Assembly (NCBI RefSeq): GCF_014385105.1
Contig: NZ_JACRTE010000015.1
Coordinates: 1 to 37,074, forward strand
DNA: 37,074 bases
Source: Qingrenia yutianensis
GTDB lineage: Bacteria > Bacillota > Clostridia > UMGS1810
Direction of reading: 5' to 3'
The notes beneath the pieces were generated by a model that saw only the letters and a program-made list of their open reading frames with translations, was not told the origin of the DNA and made no database searches. The position numbers and the translations under genes were made by a program. Positions 1-8,234 of this stretch are shown here, piece by piece; position 1 is the first letter of the stretch, and each line of letters begins with the position of its first letter.

Positions 1-120
1 GCCCTTTCTTCGGGACTTAATTTGTACTTAGGCATAACTAAAACCTCCAAAATGATATTTTTATTATATATCATCTTGGAGGTCTTGTATAGACTTTACA
101 CAAAATTTGGGATAGTCTCA
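1..120 (-). mobile_element. End of an insertion sequence with the start of its probable transposase gene
   Basis: A minus-strand reading frame opens with ATG at 35-33 and reads MPKYKLSPEER before it leaves the window. A strong GGAGG ribosome site lies just upstream (44-48 on the plus strand as CCTCC). Outward of it, 92-120 ends in TAGTCTCA and contains TTTACACAAAATTTGGGA, a layout reminiscent of IS256-family terminal repeats. The element would therefore end at about position 120. Both the family and the transposase identity are inferred from this end and from context, because only eleven codons are visible. Confidence 0.45.
43..83 (-). repeat. Inverted repeat covering the transposase ribosome site
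   Basis: The arms are 43-57 and 69-83, 15 bp each with one mismatch, separated by an 11-nt loop. The inner arm holds the GGAGG Shine-Dalgarno of the gene starting at 35, and the outer arm holds its complement. A transcript coming from outside the element would hide the ribosome site. A transcript starting inside the loop would not. This matches the known protection of some IS transposases from read-through transcription, but it is an inference here. Confidence 0.6.
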
Positions 121-375
121 AGAATACGCTTTTTATGCGGATAATTTCCTTTTTATACACAAAAAACTTCCGAAAATAGATTCGGAAGTTTTGTATGTCT
201 GAAAATTTCTTAACTCTTTGAGAACATTTCACCCTCACAAAAGCCCAAATTTACGGGGTTTTTGCGAGTGTTTGTTTCTTGTGTGTTATTTGTGCAAGGC
301 TGCTGATTACTACATAATACACTTATAATCTGTGTTATGTGAATTAAATTCAAGGCAAGTATCAAGAATGTTTTG
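121..375. other. Intergenic stretch between the IS end and the helicase gene
   Basis: No coding frame is convincing here. It holds the terminator-like hairpin at 163-192. A weaker imperfect hairpin has arms 238-246 and 256-264, nine pairs including one G-T. The helicase gene on the minus strand runs toward this region, so either hairpin could end its transcript. Confidence 0.5.
163..192. terminator. Bidirectional terminator-like hairpin
   Basis: A perfect 12-bp stem (163-174 with 181-192, core ACTTCCGAA/TTCGGAAGT) has a 6-nt loop and is flanked by A-rich and T-rich tails on the two sides. It fits an intrinsic terminator that works in either direction. It lies between the IS end and the 3' end of the defence cluster. 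Confidence 0.7.
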
Positions 376-3300
376 TTACTGGTAATTTGAAAGTTTCTTT
401 TTTATTAATTCCAAACTTTTGTTCTTTGTTTCTTCTTCGCTAAAGCTCTCAACTATCTTATTCATTATTTCAGCACTCCAATAAATTTTTAATTTTTTCT
501 TGGCTCTAGTTATCGCTGTATAAAAAATACCATGTGTCACACGTTCAGAATTACTTTTAGGAATGATTACCTTTACCGAATCATATTCTAGACCTTGCGC
601 CTTATGAATCGAAACAGCATATGCAAGCTGAAAAGGAATTACTGATAACATACGTTTTCCCTCATCATCTTCGTCATAAACTTCATCATACGAATAAACA
701 GTAAACCGAATTCTAGTAGAGTCCTCTGAAGCACTTATAAATTCTATATTCTCTCTTTCACAATCCTTTTTTGTTATATTTGTCATCACATCAACAGTAA
801 ATGATATTTCCTTTTCGGTTTTATTAATCGCAACTATATTTCCTTTGAGATTATTATATAAAAGCGAAAATCTTTTTGAATCATTAAAAAGAATGTGATC
901 TCCTACTTTATAAGTCCACTCTTGCCACGTTATAGGGTCAGATTTTGAGTTTGCATTTTGAAAATAACTATTCATATTATTCAATCCGAACTTGCCATCA
1001 TAATTCAAACATAGAACTACTTCATCCTTTACTTTTTCATCAAAAATCTTTTCTCCTATATCTTCAGAAAACGGTCCGGGAACTGTTAAAATTTCAGTGA
1101 TTATATTGCCTCTATTTCTAACTTCATTCCATAAATTAATAATATTCTCATCTTCTGTCCTCCAAGTGTTTAACAGTTCTATATTGGCTCCCACTGTATT
1201 TATAATATCTTTTGCATAGAAAAACCAATTACCAAAATCTATTGATTCAATTTGGTGGATATCACCTGCCAAAACAATAAAGGTATCTGGACTTACTTTT
1301 CCTAAAAAATTCAACATTGTACGATTATCAATAGTGCTACATTCATCTACAAAAATCACATCGTACTCTGTCAATGTAACTTTTTTTGTAAAACTATCAA
1401 TGCTCACAAAATCTGATTCGATTCCTGGATTATCAATACGTCTTTGCAAATTCTGTTTAGCGGTATGCGTCTTTGTAAGAAAAAGCTTTTTATGATTAGA
1501 CATCATATTAGAAATGTAATTAATAAGTGTCGTTTTTCCCGTTCCTGCAGCACCATAAATTAATAAAATATGTGATTTTACAAATGCCTCTCTCAAAGCC
1601 CACTCTTTCAAGGGATCATTGAATTTGATTCCGCTGTTCTTGATAAAGCTATTATTATATTCACGCTGTCCTTCATTGCCTTGCATAGAAAATTCCAAAA
1701 GTTTATTTAGAATATTAATAGTTGTTCTTTCATATGAATCAATGGAAACTATATCGTTTTCAATGTTAATGTTATATCCTTGCTTGCGTTCCCAAACATC
1801 TAAACTATTATTATATTCTGATATTTCTTGCTCGGTTGCAATATCTTTTATATCAAAATATATCTCTCCAGTTTGGAAAATCTGATTTTTTATTTTTAGA
1901 TATGGTCTCACCTTTTCAAGTTTGACACCTCCAATAGCATCAAAAATGTATTTTATATTATTTTCATTGCTTGTATTACTACCATATAAATTTGAAATGT
2001 ATGGGTTCCTTTCAAAAGGGAAACATCTGTTCGATAAATATAAATTATCTGAAAGTGTCTTTTGAGTATATGTCCACGGCATAACATTTATAAGCATATC
2101 TTCTTTTAAATTTAAAAGCAAATATCTAATGGTGTTTGCGCCAACTGTACTGGATGCTTTAGAATAGTTTTTATTTAACTCAATCAATATGTTTTTAAAA
2201 TGAGATGTATTAGATGACAAATAAATACTATCCAAGATTACAGCAAAGGATAACTGTTGCAAATCAATTAACTCTAGAAAATTTATTCCTGTTGTTGTTA
2301 AAAAATCCATTAAGGCACTATACTCGCCATAGTTAGAGGATATTTTTGTTGGCATTTTTAATATTTTCCCTAACTTGTTCAGAGACGAAGGATCGATTGA
2401 CACTCTCCAGTTTGTAATAATCTTAACATCAGATTGAATTCCCCATAAATTAATAGGTATATTTTCAAAACTGATTTGTACAGAATAATTTGTTGAAATA
2501 TTCTCTTTTGTATACGCAGTAATACGATTATATTTTGTGGCATAAATCCCCGCAAGCTGTAACGTTACTTCGTAAAACCGTTCGTTTCCGACAAAAAACG
2601 GTGTTCTTTTTGTAATATAAAATCTAGATGGCCTACAGCTTTTTGAACTCAAATCTACATTTTCGAAAGCGTCTGCTACAATTTTATAATATTGCTCATC
2701 TAGTTCATCTTTCTCACGAGGAAATTTTTCAAGATTGTTTAAAACATGCAAATTATACTCCTTTTTAAGAAAATCTCTAATTTGCCACATAAAGTTATAA
2801 TACTTTAACATTAGCCGCTCAGATTGTCCATCTTCCGGAATACGTCCATCGATGTATTTTAACCCTTTCATGAATGTGGCCAGATATTTCGTTTTAATAT
2901 TAAGTAGTGCCTCTTCCCATGCAAGCTGAAGATTGCTTCTATTTTTTCCTTGCTTTAATGAATTCAGCAGAAGAGTAGCCCTACACAAATCATAAAGACG
3001 TGGCAAGATCATCTGAGACACATCATCACGATTGAAGGATTCACATACATCAATACTACTGCAAATTTGCAAATCACAAACTTTAATTATTTTTTTTATT
3101 TCTTCTTTTGACATTTCCGTAGAACTTAATTTATTCACAAACGAGTGTCTCGCAACTACACACTTCAACTTCTTACAAAAATCAAGTACACTTTCTTCTG
3201 TAGGAAGAATTTCTTCGTCTTTTGTAAATTTTATTGTTTTGCTACTATTATTAAAATCTATTGAGTTCAAAAAATCAACAGATATATACTTCCAAAAAAC

Positions 3301-3681
3301 ACGTTCTGAACCTTTGATATCCGGATTTAAAACGACAAATAAGATACCTGGATCTAAAGTGACGTCATTTGCAATAAACGCTGGAAAACCGAGGCTCTTT
3401 AATGAATATTTAATTATCCCATCTTCTTCCGAATAAAGATGAGTCCCTTTAATTTGAGCAAAAAAGTTTTGAGCAGGTCTTCGTGAAATATTGGGATCCT
3501 CAACAAATTCAAATTTGCCATCAATATTGGGCCATTTATCGCCCTTAGGAAAATCAGTTATAATTCTCCCTCCAGAACCCAAGAAATATTCCAACGTGCC
3601 AACTGCCGCATAGTCTTCTGCTGAACGCTGAGTGTGTGTTTTTATATGCGTTTCAATAAGTTTTTTTGATGGTTCTAACAT
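376..3681 (-). CDS. DUF4365-like domain fused to SF1 (RecD/UvrD-type) helicase
   Basis: About 1101 residues. The ATG at 3681 is preferred over a TTG at 3726 because AGAGG stands 8 nt upstream. Residue numbers that follow count from the TTG. The N-terminal ~160 residues contain NFFAQIKGT and later VFWKYISVDFL, the pattern of DUF4365-like domains, which are thought to have a PD-(D/E)XK-type nuclease fold. After a long central region come the helicase motifs: Walker A GAAGTGKTT near 725, Walker B VIFVDECSTID near 792, LLNTWRT, then AVSIHKAQGLEYDSV near 1045 and YTAITRAKKKL at the end. It should be an ATP-driven DNA or RNA translocase with a possible nuclease head. It is the last gene of the restriction-modification cluster, 126 bp after the methylase, and may be a further defence gene. 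The helicase assignment is firm. The nuclease and defence roles are inferred. Confidence 0.8.
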   Translation of the reverse strand: MLEPSKKLIETHIKTHTQRSAEDYAAVGTLEYFLGSGGRIITDFPKGDKWPNIDGKFEFVEDPNISRRPAQNFFAQIKGTHLYSEEDGIIKYSLKSLGFPAFIANDVTLDPGILFVVLNPDIKGSERVFWKYISVDFLNSIDFNNSSKTIKFTKDEEILPTEESVLDFCKKLKCVVARHSFVNKLSSTEMSKEEIKKIIKVCDLQICSSIDVCESFNRDDVSQMILPRLYDLCRATLLLNSLKQGKNRSNLQLAWEEALLNIKTKYLATFMKGLKYIDGRIPEDGQSERLMLKYYNFMWQIRDFLKKEYNLHVLNNLEKFPREKDELDEQYYKIVADAFENVDLSSKSCRPSRFYITKRTPFFVGNERFYEVTLQLAGIYATKYNRITAYTKENISTNYSVQISFENIPINLWGIQSDVKIITNWRVSIDPSSLNKLGKILKMPTKISSNYGEYSALMDFLTTTGINFLELIDLQQLSFAVILDSIYLSSNTSHFKNILIELNKNYSKASSTVGANTIRYLLLNLKEDMLINVMPWTYTQKTLSDNLYLSNRCFPFERNPYISNLYGSNTSNENNIKYIFDAIGGVKLEKVRPYLKIKNQIFQTGEIYFDIKDIATEQEISEYNNSLDVWERKQGYNINIENDIVSIDSYERTTINILNKLLEFSMQGNEGQREYNNSFIKNSGIKFNDPLKEWALREAFVKSHILLIYGAAGTGKTTLINYISNMMSNHKKLFLTKTHTAKQNLQRRIDNPGIESDFVSIDSFTKKVTLTEYDVIFVDECSTIDNRTMLNFLGKVSPDTFIVLAGDIHQIESIDFGNWFFYAKDIINTVGANIELLNTWRTEDENIINLWNEVRNRGNIITEILTVPGPFSEDIGEKIFDEKVKDEVVLCLNYDGKFGLNNMNSYFQNANSKSDPITWQEWTYKVGDHILFNDSKRFSLLYNNLKGNIVAINKTEKEISFTVDVMTNITKKDCERENIEFISASEDSTRIRFTVYSYDEVYDEDDEGKRMLSVIPFQLAYAVSIHKAQGLEYDSVKVIIPKSNSERVTHGIFYTAITRAKKKLKIYWSAEIMNKIVESFSEEETKNKSLELIKKKLSNYQ

Positions 3682-3807
3682 AAATATTACCTCTGATAAG
3701 CGACCAATCATCGCTATTTTGTTCAATTTGCCAAAATAGGATTAATCTATTTTTATTTGCATTGCTATAATACTATTCAGTTATCAAAATAAACTATTTA
3801 TATAAGC

Positions 3808-4557
3808 TTACTTTCTAAATACAAACAAATACTCGTGTGCAATCAGCAAAAAGTTATATTTCACGCTATTTGTTTTCCAATATCCCGTTGCTCTGCAATT
3901 ATGCTGTTCTTTTATAATCAGCTCTTTTAGCTTAAATCCCGACTCTTCAAAAATTCGCATAACCTCAAATGACATCGGTATCATACATCCTTTTTGACGT
4001 GTGTCTCCCATAAGAACTGCACAGAACTTGTCCGCTTTTAGTACACGATAACTCTCTGCCGCAACCTTTTTCATTTCTTCAAGAAAATCTCTTACTTTTA
4101 ATTGTGACAAATCCCCGTCTATGCCATCACTGTATTTGATAATATCAGCATACGGCGGATGAGTGCATATTAAATCTATACTTTCATCAGGAACAAAATC
4201 AAGATTTCTTGCATCGCCTTTTTTGATATATACCTTTCCTTTTGCCGGTTCATATTCAAAATCCGTCTTTTCTCGGCATCTTTCAAGTGCAATATCATTT
4301 ATGTCAACACCGATTATATCACGATTTAAAAGTTTTGCTTCAACGAGAGTTGTACCACCTCCGGCAAATTGATCGAGAATTAAATCTCCCTCTTGTGAGT
4401 ATCTGAGTATTATATTTCTTGGTATATACGGCGACCAATTACCACGCCATTTTGCATCGTGGGTTGCCCAATCGCCGCGCTTTGGAAATGACCAATGCGT
4501 TGTCATTTCAAGTTCAAAATCTTCCGGCTTCCACTTTTTTATTTTATTTTCCGCCAT
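3808..4557 (-). CDS. DNA methyltransferase (N6-adenine/N4-cytosine type), intact copy
   Basis: 249 residues. AdoMet-binding motif I is LDQFAGGGTTL (61-71), followed by IIGVDIND, and the catalytic motif IV is THPPY (132-136). Motif I precedes motif IV, so this is not organised like DpnA, in which motif IV comes first. The usual first residue of the D/N/S-PPY motif is replaced by H. The gene probably protects host DNA from one of the two nucleases upstream; its target sequence cannot be read. Its first 177 codons and 95 bp of upstream DNA are an exact duplicate of 4653-5279, so it carries its own copy of the ribosome site (AAGAGG, in the duplicated 3' end of the DpnII gene). The last 72 residues exist only in this copy. 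Confidence 0.85.
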   Translation of the reverse strand: MAENKIKKWKPEDFELEMTTHWSFPKRGDWATHDAKWRGNWSPYIPRNIILRYSQEGDLILDQFAGGGTTLVEAKLLNRDIIGVDINDIALERCREKTDFEYEPAKGKVYIKKGDARNLDFVPDESIDLICTHPPYADIIKYSDGIDGDLSQLKVRDFLEEMKKVAAESYRVLKADKFCAVLMGDTRQKGCMIPMSFEVMRIFEESGFKLKELIIKEQHNCRATGYWKTNSVKYNFLLIAHEYLFVFRK

Positions 4558-4652
4558 TATTGAAAAACCTCTTGAATTATCCCATTTTCCATATCGTTAA
4601 TATTATAAATGTGTTCCATAACATCAAATGTTTCTTCAAGGTTGTGCCTTGC
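4026..4652. repeat. Tandem duplication, unit 1 (627 bp)
   Basis: This 627-bp unit is followed directly by a second copy at 4653-5279, and no difference was seen between them by eye. It spans the first 177 codons of the methylase plus 95 bp of the 3' end of the DpnII gene. The unit starts with ACTTGTCC, which recurs at 4653 and at 5280, the signature of a duplication arising between two short direct repeats. Confidence 0.9.
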
Positions 4653-5184
4653 ACTTGTCCGCTTTTAGTACACGATAACTCTCTGCCGCAACCTTTTTCA
4701 TTTCTTCAAGAAAATCTCTTACTTTTAATTGTGACAAATCCCCGTCTATGCCATCACTGTATTTGATAATATCAGCATACGGCGGATGAGTGCATATTAA
4801 ATCTATACTTTCATCAGGAACAAAATCAAGATTTCTTGCATCGCCTTTTTTGATATATACCTTTCCTTTTGCCGGTTCATATTCAAAATCCGTCTTTTCT
4901 CGGCATCTTTCAAGTGCAATATCATTTATGTCAACACCGATTATATCACGATTTAAAAGTTTTGCTTCAACGAGAGTTGTACCACCTCCGGCAAATTGAT
5001 CGAGAATTAAATCTCCCTCTTGTGAGTATCTGAGTATTATATTTCTTGGTATATACGGCGACCAATTACCACGCCATTTTGCATCGTGGGTTGCCCAATC
5101 GCCGCGCTTTGGAAATGACCAATGCGTTGTCATTTCAAGTTCAAAATCTTCCGGCTTCCACTTTTTTATTTTATTTTCCGCCAT
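4636..5184 (-). pseudogene. DNA methyltransferase, C-terminally truncated duplicate
   Basis: 182 residues. The first 177 are identical to the intact methylase downstream, then five new residues (CKAQP) and a stop, read out of frame from the duplicated DpnII tail. AdoMet motif I and THPPY are kept, but the C-terminal 72 residues are lost, so activity is doubtful. This copy holds the original position, because its start overlaps the stop of the DpnII gene by one base (TAATG). It is translated before the intact copy in the same transcript. The break point is the 8-bp sequence ACTTGTCC. Confidence 0.85.
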
Positions 5185-5279
5185 TATTGAAAAACCTCTT
5201 GAATTATCCCATTTTCCATATCGTTAATATTATAAATGTGTTCCATAACATCAAATGTTTCTTCAAGGTTGTGCCTTGC
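4653..5279. repeat. Tandem duplication, unit 2 (627 bp)
   Basis: The second copy of the unit at 4026-4652, with the same 8-bp ACTTGTCC boundary at 4653 and again at 5280-5287. The apparent identity over the whole unit indicates a recent event. Confidence 0.9.
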
Positions 5280-6044
5280 ACTTGTCCAGCCTTTGCCGTC
5301 CGTAAACCAAACAAAAGTAAATCCGTCTATTGTATCGGTTTCAAGAGCAAGTGTTTTATAGCTGCGAGCAGTTTCGTTGAGTTTTGAGCCGCCGCTACCG
5401 TAAAAATTAGTTTCTATACCATATATCATATTATCTGTCTTAACTACATAATCAAAGCGTTTTTCCATTTTGCCTTGATTTGAAATTGCAGATAAATCAA
5501 TGTCCCACTTTTCTGTAATCTGATGAATGTACATTTCCTTAAAGTATGTTTCGTCTTTTACAAATCCCGCTTTTTTGATAAAACTTTCAACCAAGTTTTC
5601 CATTAAATGTCCGCCGCGATTTTTGCGACCATTGGAATCCAAACCTGTTTCAACACCCGTTGCATAGTCAACCAAGTTGTTCACAATATGATTAGCTATC
5701 AAATCAAACAAACCTGTTTTACGCATGAACACCTTATACTGTTCTGAGTCGAGATTAGCTTTCTTAAAATTATATGTAAACGCCCCATCACTATCAATGG
5801 CATATATCTCATTCGCCCGTACAGCCAAAAGCAACGGAATACATTTTAACACTTCGGGATATTTCTTAATCAAATTTTCAAAATCATCTTCAATATTGTC
5901 AGAACCAATAAGTGAGTTCAGAATATTAAGCTCAACCTTTATATTTCCAACATTTCTATGTACCTTTTCAAAATCTATATAATATCCGTAATCTGCGATA
6001 CTGTCACGAAATCCGGATAACCAAGTATTAAAATTCCTTGACAT
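5184..6044 (-). CDS. Type II restriction endonuclease, DpnII/MboI family (predicted GATC)
   Basis: 286 residues from the ATG at 6044, which follows a strong AGAGGAGGAG; a TTG one codon upstream is less likely. The catalytic region reads RFDYVVKTDN, then IYGIETNFYGSGGSKLNETARSYK. This is the DpnII/MboI form of the PD-(D/E)XK site, with ExN in place of ExK. Enzymes of this family cut unmethylated GATC, and the Dam-type methylase two genes upstream is the natural partner. The gene starts 4 bp after the stop of the small nuclease gene and overlaps the truncated methylase by one base, so all are probably co-translated. Its last 95 bp are duplicated downstream without harming this copy. Confidence 0.88.
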   Translation of the reverse strand: MSRNFNTWLSGFRDSIADYGYYIDFEKVHRNVGNIKVELNILNSLIGSDNIEDDFENLIKKYPEVLKCIPLLLAVRANEIYAIDSDGAFTYNFKKANLDSEQYKVFMRKTGLFDLIANHIVNNLVDYATGVETGLDSNGRKNRGGHLMENLVESFIKKAGFVKDETYFKEMYIHQITEKWDIDLSAISNQGKMEKRFDYVVKTDNMIYGIETNFYGSGGSKLNETARSYKTLALETDTIDGFTFVWFTDGKGWTSARHNLEETFDVMEHIYNINDMENGIIQEVFQ

Positions 6045-6047
6045 CAA

Positions 6048-6584
6048 TTACTCCTCCTCTGCATTATCGGGTACAGGCAAACCTAATTTTGTAAGTGGTA
6101 TATATTCAAAGTAATACTGACAACGCACACTTATAATATAGTCCAATACATCTTTGTACTTAGGATTTTTAAACCAATTTGACAATAAATATATGTATTC
6201 CACATCAATATTTAGTTGTGCCATCAATTTTTGATATTGTTTTCTTTTAAAATCGCAGGTTTGTAATTTTTCATCAACGGAGCCTGCCACTTGTTGATAC
6301 TTGCATTCGATAATAAAAAGCGTATTATTCACGATTACATAGATGCTGTCATCCGGCAGAAGTTTTTTGGATATGATTTTTGCCCAATCAACCCCAACTT
6401 CCTCCAAGAACTTATAAAATCCATGCTTTTTAAAAATGCGAGCAACTTTTTCATCATTATAAAACACAATGTTATCTGTAACACGATACCCCTTTTGATT
6501 GTTTAAGAAAGTAGCCAAATCTGTTTTACCCTCAAATACAAGTCCGGTTTTTGTATTGCCGCCGCCTTTTCCATTCTTTATCAT
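6048..6584 (-). CDS. PD-(D/E)XK nuclease, probable second restriction endonuclease
   Basis: 178 residues, ATG at 6584 with AAGGAGA upstream. The pattern TGLVFEGKTDL (13-23), then PDDSIYVIV with Asp79, then FIIECKYQQVAGSVDEKL with Glu93 and Lys95, matches a PD-(D/E)XK active site as found in small type II restriction enzymes. It lies between the Dam-type methylase and the DpnII gene, in the same transcript. It may share the GATC specificity, or it may pair with the second methylase (3808-4557) as an independent restriction-modification pair. Its specificity cannot be read from the sequence. Confidence 0.75.
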   Translation of the reverse strand: MIKNGKGGGNTKTGLVFEGKTDLATFLNNQKGYRVTDNIVFYNDEKVARIFKKHGFYKFLEEVGVDWAKIISKKLLPDDSIYVIVNNTLFIIECKYQQVAGSVDEKLQTCDFKRKQYQKLMAQLNIDVEYIYLLSNWFKNPKYKDVLDYIISVRCQYYFEYIPLTKLGLPVPDNAEEE

Positions 6585-6599
6585 AAGTCCAAAATCTCC

Positions 6600-7670
6600 T
6601 TAAAAATTTGATATAAGCAGTTCTTTGATTTTTCCTCTTGCTTCGCTGTTGCAATTAATCATTCGTGTAGCCTCAACTCGCTTGATTTTATGAGCGGAAT
6701 ATATATTATCAAAGAAATCATCTTCCGTATTTGAGTTTTTGGGATCCGAATTGCTTATTACTATTTTAGCCCCTTTTCTATGCATATCATCAACAAAATG
6801 TGCAAGTTCGATTTGTTCTTCATCATTAAACAGATTTTCCGTATATGCGGTAAAACTTGCCGTATCGGTAATAGGTCGATATGGCGGATCAAAATATACG
6901 AAGGTATTTTCGTCAATAAAATCGGCAGAAGTTTTATAATCACCGCAAACAATTTTCACATTTTGCAATTTTTCCGATACCGCACGCAAATTCTTTTCAT
7001 CACAGATAAGCGGATTTTTGTATGCTCCCATAGGTACATTAAAAAGTCCTTTTTTATTCACTCGATAAAGTCCGTTAAAACAGGTTTTATTCAAAAAAAT
7101 CATCAACGCCGCTTTTTCAATATTGATATTTTCATCACCGTTCACCTTTAAATCATTAAAACGCTCACGCTTTTGCATATAATACGCTTTACGACTTTCA
7201 GTATCCATCGGGACAAACTCCGTTTGCATAACGGAAAGCATTCTAGCCAAGGCATCAATATCATTGCGGATAATGCGATAGGTATTGATAAGCTCGGCAT
7301 TTATGTCGCTGATATATATTTCTTTCAAATCGTATTTACTTAAAATATCAAAAAGCACAGCTCCGCCGCCCACAAAAGGTTCTGCGTATTTTGTTATATT
7401 TTCATCCTCAAACGGGTAATACTTTCCAATCTCTTTCAAAAGCTGACCTTTTCCGCCTGCCCATTTCAAAAACGATTTAACCGTCTTTTCATCCGACTTG
7501 TTGTACCTTGTACTTCTTGCATCAATCGGCTTTTTTGCATTTGACGGCATCACCCACATATTACCTACCATTTCAGCGTCGACAATTCTGTTTTCAGAGC
7601 AAAGCACAGCTACTCGTCTTTGTGAGATGCCCCACTTATCAGCCGCTTCTCTTGCGGACATAATTTCCAT
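6600..7670 (-). CDS. Dam-type DNA adenine methylase with N-terminal HTH domain
   Basis: 356 residues. Residues 4-48 (SAREAADKWGISQRRVAVLC onward) look like a MerR/excisionase-type helix-turn-helix. A D12-class methylase follows: FLKWAGGKGQLL (67-78), EPFVGGGAVLFD (97-108), NKTCFNGLYRVN (194-205) and the catalytic DPPY (261-264). It should make N6-methyladenine in GATC and protect against the DpnII-type nuclease. It is first in the operon, behind AAGGAG and a good promoter, so methylation would come before restriction. The HTH could let it regulate its own promoter, which carries a dyad. Confidence 0.88.
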   Translation of the reverse strand: MEIMSAREAADKWGISQRRVAVLCSENRIVDAEMVGNMWVMPSNAKKPIDARSTRYNKSDEKTVKSFLKWAGGKGQLLKEIGKYYPFEDENITKYAEPFVGGGAVLFDILSKYDLKEIYISDINAELINTYRIIRNDIDALARMLSVMQTEFVPMDTESRKAYYMQKRERFNDLKVNGDENINIEKAALMIFLNKTCFNGLYRVNKKGLFNVPMGAYKNPLICDEKNLRAVSEKLQNVKIVCGDYKTSADFIDENTFVYFDPPYRPITDTASFTAYTENLFNDEEQIELAHFVDDMHRKGAKIVISNSDPKNSNTEDDFFDNIYSAHKIKRVEATRMINCNSEARGKIKELLISNF

Positions 7671-7683
7671 ATGACTACACTCC

Positions 7684-7728
7684 TTATTCGTTAATATATA
7701 TTATATTCTAAAACTCGAATAAAAGCAA
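7684..7728 (-). promoter_or_regulatory. Promoter of the restriction-modification operon with flanking dyad
   Basis: On the minus strand, TTGCTT (7728-7723), a 17-bp spacer and TATAAT (7705-7700) form a near-consensus sigma-A promoter upstream of the methylase ATG at 7670. A perfect 7-bp inverted repeat, TTATTCG (7684-7690) and CGAATAA (7716-7722), brackets the -10 box and could be an operator. Confidence 0.65.
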
Positions 7729-7790
7729 TATCGTTTTTCGATTTTCTCTGTTTTATACAAATAATTTGTAATATTTTAATCAAGATACCG

Positions 7791-8108
7791 TTAAGTGTTT
7801 CTGCCGTAACTTCTGACACAGCTCCATATATCATTCATCAGCTTTGCTGCTTCATTTATCTTGTCATTTGTAATATGCCGTTCACTGTTTGCTATATGTG
7901 CAATCTGATTTATATTTCCTCCGATATGATTTAATTCCTTGTATATACGCAGCAGTTCTTCCGTTTTGAGTGGTTGAATTTGATAACCCATAATAAGCTT
8001 CGTTATTACGGCAGTCATCGTCAATCCCGATTCTTTTGATAACTTTTTAAGTTTTTTCTTCACATCGTCATCAACATAAAAATTTAGCTTATTTGTATTT
8101 GCTCTCAT
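7791..8108 (-). CDS. mobC: MobC-type relaxosome accessory protein
   Basis: 105 residues, ATG at 8108 with AAAGGAGAG upstream. A ribbon-helix-helix-like start (LNFYVDDDVKKKLKKLSKESGL) is followed by the family signature ELNHIGGNINQIAHIAN. Such proteins bind near oriT and help the relaxase nick DNA during conjugative transfer. Normally a relaxase gene follows directly; here the R-M operon follows instead, so this is an orphan. The relaxase at the far right of the window is of another (MobA/MobL) type. It is probably a remnant of an integrative or mobilizable element, and may be usable in trans. Confidence 0.85.
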   Translation of the reverse strand: MRANTNKLNFYVDDDVKKKLKKLSKESGLTMTAVITKLIMGYQIQPLKTEELLRIYKELNHIGGNINQIAHIANSERHITNDKINEAAKLMNDIWSCVRSYGRNT

Positions 8109-8141
8109 AGGTTTTCTCTCCTTTAAAATCGGGGTATTAGG

Positions 8142-8209
8142 GGCAGAGCCACGAACAAGTGGGCATTTGGGAGTACAAATGCCGTGCTTGCTATTACAAA
8201 GGCTCTGCC
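8142..8209. other. Candidate origin of transfer (oriT): nested inverted repeats
   Basis: The outer arms GGCAGAGCC (8142-8150) and GGCTCTGCC (8201-8209) are perfect. Nested inside are GGCATTT (8162-8168) and AAATGCC (8177-8183), flanked by CAAG and CTTG. The structure lies 33 bp upstream of the mobC start, the usual place for an oriT in mobC-containing elements. No nick site can be assigned. A translational or transcriptional regulatory hairpin for mobC is the alternative. Confidence 0.5.
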
Positions 8210-8234
8210 TCTGATTATAAATCCTATCTGCTTA

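Noticed and set aside
1619..3436. Plus-strand frames inside the helicase gene
   Set aside because: They lie wholly within a well-supported gene on the other strand and have no motif.
3808..4557. Naming the second methylase DpnA
   Set aside because: DpnA has the catalytic PPY motif before the AdoMet motif; here the order is reversed and the motif is THPPY.
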